Source: Rickettsia typhi (GTDB taxonomy: Bacteria > Pseudomonadota > Alphaproteobacteria > Rickettsiales > UBA1997). Taken from it: a stretch of DNA of 14,879 nt. Shown here in pieces: positions 14,315-14,879 of the stretch. The translations under genes and the position numbers were made by a program. Every line of letters begins with the position of its first letter. The stretch's first letter is position 1. The notes below the pieces were generated by a model. The model had not been told where the DNA came from. It did no database searches and saw nothing but the letters and a program-made list of their open reading frames with translations. Where the stretch lies: positions 1 to 14,879 of the forward strand of contig CAMCFD010000036.1 in NCBI GenBank assembly GCA_945874115.1, read 5' to 3'.

Positions 14315-14385
14315 TATGTCAAATAAACTTATTTATACCCCGTCTTTTTGGTAAAATTTATGGTATAAATAGTTTATTTGACATA
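14315..14385. repeat. long inverted repeat with 25-nt arms
   Basis: The left arm 14315-14339 and right arm 14362-14385 are reverse complements except for one extra base in the left arm, giving 24 pairs and one bulge; the 22-nt loop includes CCGTCTTTTTGG. Both arms contain TTGACA reading outwards. It sits 22 bp upstream of the SDR start codon and 2 bp beyond the stop of the 39-residue minus-strand ORF. It could be a miniature transposable element, an operator or a bidirectional terminator. Confidence 0.85.
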
Positions 14386-14387
14386 GG

Positions 14388-14507
14388 TTAATTCTTTCTT
14401 GCAAATTCTTCAAATGAATTCTTTGTCGCATTGTCATTTTTGTACTTAAATAGTGAAAAATGGCTATCTTCGATCTCTGAAAAAAGATATGAAATAAACA
14501 ATTGCAT
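14388..14507 (-). CDS. small hypothetical ORF or gene remnant, 39 aa
   Basis: Not a recognised family. From an ATG at 14507 the minus strand encodes 39 residues with a protein-like pattern: a hydrophobic start MQLFISYLFSEIED, then FKYKNDNATKNS and the charged end SFEEFARKN, stopping at TAA 14388-14390. The frame continues upstream past a GTG (14508-14510) and a few codons to a TAG, beyond which another frame also reads plausibly, which suggests a frameshifted remnant of something longer. The stop is 2 bp from the inverted repeat at 14315-14385. The opposite strand is also open for 67 codons (14392-14592) but has no ATG start. No promoter or Shine-Dalgarno sequence was found. It could be a spurious ORF within a dispersed repeat. 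Confidence 0.3.
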   Translation of the reverse strand: MQLFISYLFSEIEDSHFSLFKYKNDNATKNSFEEFARKN

Positions 14508-14569
14508 CACGCAGACTTCTCGGGCCTATTTGCAAGACGAGTCTTTAACCATAACCACTCTTTTTACAC

Positions 14570-14598
14570 TTGCAATATTTTTGCAAATCCTTTAAAAT
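14570..14598 (+). promoter_or_regulatory. sigma70-type promoter of the Gly/Lys-rich small gene
   Basis: TTGCAA (14570-14575), a 17-nt spacer and TAAAAT (14593-14598), with a start near 14605 and a leader of about 24 nt. A second TTGCAA at 14581-14586 forms a small hairpin with the first and may matter for regulation. Confidence 0.6.
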
Positions 14599-14628
14599 AG
14601 GCACATTAATAACAAAATTAACGATTTT

Positions 14629-14829
14629 ATGACGGATAATAAAACAGAATCAAACGACAAAAAAGCAATCGTGAAAAAATCATCACCATTTGGCGGCGAC
14701 CCTTACAACAAGCGCGGCGGAAAAGGTGGCGGAAAAGGCGCATTTTCTTCTGGTGGCAACAATGTTGCTCCGAAAGGGAAATCGATCAGCGTGCCTCGAT
14801 TCAACGGTGGAAGCGGCGGCGACAGATAG
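14629..14829 (+). CDS. small Gly/Lys-rich hypothetical protein
   Basis: Not recognised. The 66-residue product is hydrophilic and low-complexity: a charged N terminus (MTDNKTESNDKKAIVKK), then SPFGGDPYNKRGGKGGGKGAF, a second glycine patch SSGGNN, a lysine-containing stretch and the end FNGGSGGDR. There is no membrane segment or signal peptide. The net positive charge and GGK repeats suggest a disordered protein that could bind nucleic acid or act as a flexible adaptor, but that is only a compositional inference. The ATG follows ACGATTTT, with no Shine-Dalgarno sequence; a good promoter lies at 14570-14598. The TAG stop is at 14827-14829, so the ORF is complete. Its GC content is higher than the spacer before it, which supports real coding. 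Confidence 0.6.
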   Translation: MTDNKTESNDKKAIVKKSSPFGGDPYNKRGGKGGGKGAFSSGGNNVAPKGKSISVPRFNGGSGGDR

Positions 14830-14837
14830 TTTTGGTC

Positions 14838-14847
14838 GATCGCGATC
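14838..14847. repeat. 10-bp perfect palindrome after the last gene
   Basis: GATCGCGATC is a perfect palindrome within TCGATCGCGATCAA, about 10 nt after the stop of the small gene. Two overlapping GATC sites are included. There is no T run after it, so it is a poor terminator; it may simply be chance. Confidence 0.35.
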
Positions 14848-14879
14848 AATCTTTTGCAATAAATTTGTCGAACATACAC

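Noticed and set aside
14294..14320. TTGACA in the left arm as the SDR promoter
   Set aside because: The matching -10-like TATTTT region abuts the ATG, which would put the transcription start inside the gene; there is no alternative start codon before the Rossmann motif.
14379..14407. TTGACA in the right arm of the inverted repeat as a plus-strand promoter
   Set aside because: No acceptable -10 lies 16-18 nt downstream (GCAAAT/CAAATT region).

Overview
The window is AT-rich chromosomal DNA that looks alphaproteobacterial. The best lineage marker is a DUF1013/TrcR protein (2068-2646), a family known from Alphaproteobacteria. The AT-rich, A/T-only leaders without Shine-Dalgarno sequences and the small gene sizes suggest a Rickettsiales/Holosporales-like or similarly reduced lineage. 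However, biotin ligase, ProC and PdxJ indicate more biosynthetic capacity than a typical Rickettsia. The standard stop codons (TAA, TAG, TGA) are used. The exact taxon cannot be read from the sequence.

Layout. 1-2700: a YjdF-type membrane protein, tRNA-Val(GAC) on the minus strand with a near-consensus promoter, a monofunctional biotin ligase (birA, minus), then divergently trcR with a strong terminator. 2714-4050: a PrxQ/Bcp peroxiredoxin and the long form of ribosomal protein L25 (rplY/ctc), each an independent plus-strand unit. 4070-4240 holds imperfect direct and inverted repeats that may be a decayed mobile-element end. 4265-8425 is a minus-strand run dxs, sdhB, proC, rnhA (in transcription order), with proC and rnhA overlapping by 4 nt. 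8691-10686 is a plus-strand pair, an MFS transporter and pdxJ, 2 nt apart behind one clear promoter. 10819-11769 is an orphan gene that I read as a candidate YopJ-like (clan CE) acetyltransferase/protease. 11932-12219 is a cluster of hairpins around tRNA-Ser(TGA), including a second copy of the first part of that tRNA. 12220-12585 has no convincing gene. 12586-14292 carries a TauE/SafE permease and a TIGR01777-type SDR epimerase, both minus. 14315-14385 is a long near-perfect inverted repeat next to a 39-residue ORF, followed by a small Gly/Lys-rich protein with its own promoter.

How the genes connect. Dxs makes 1-deoxy-D-xylulose 5-phosphate, which PdxJ consumes to make pyridoxine 5'-phosphate, so two steps of vitamin B6 synthesis flank the MFS gene, while Dxs also feeds isoprenoids. 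SdhB belongs to respiratory complex II, but no other sdh gene is in view. The rest are housekeeping functions: translation, RNA-DNA hybrid removal, proline synthesis, peroxide defence and biotinylation of carrier proteins.

The most interesting items are the YopJ-like candidate with H109/E128/C163 in the expected order and motif context, the 25-bp-arm inverted repeat at 14315-14385, the partial tRNA-Ser duplication with its chain of hairpins, and the repeat cluster at 4070-4240. I did not find a complete, clearly new multi-gene system.
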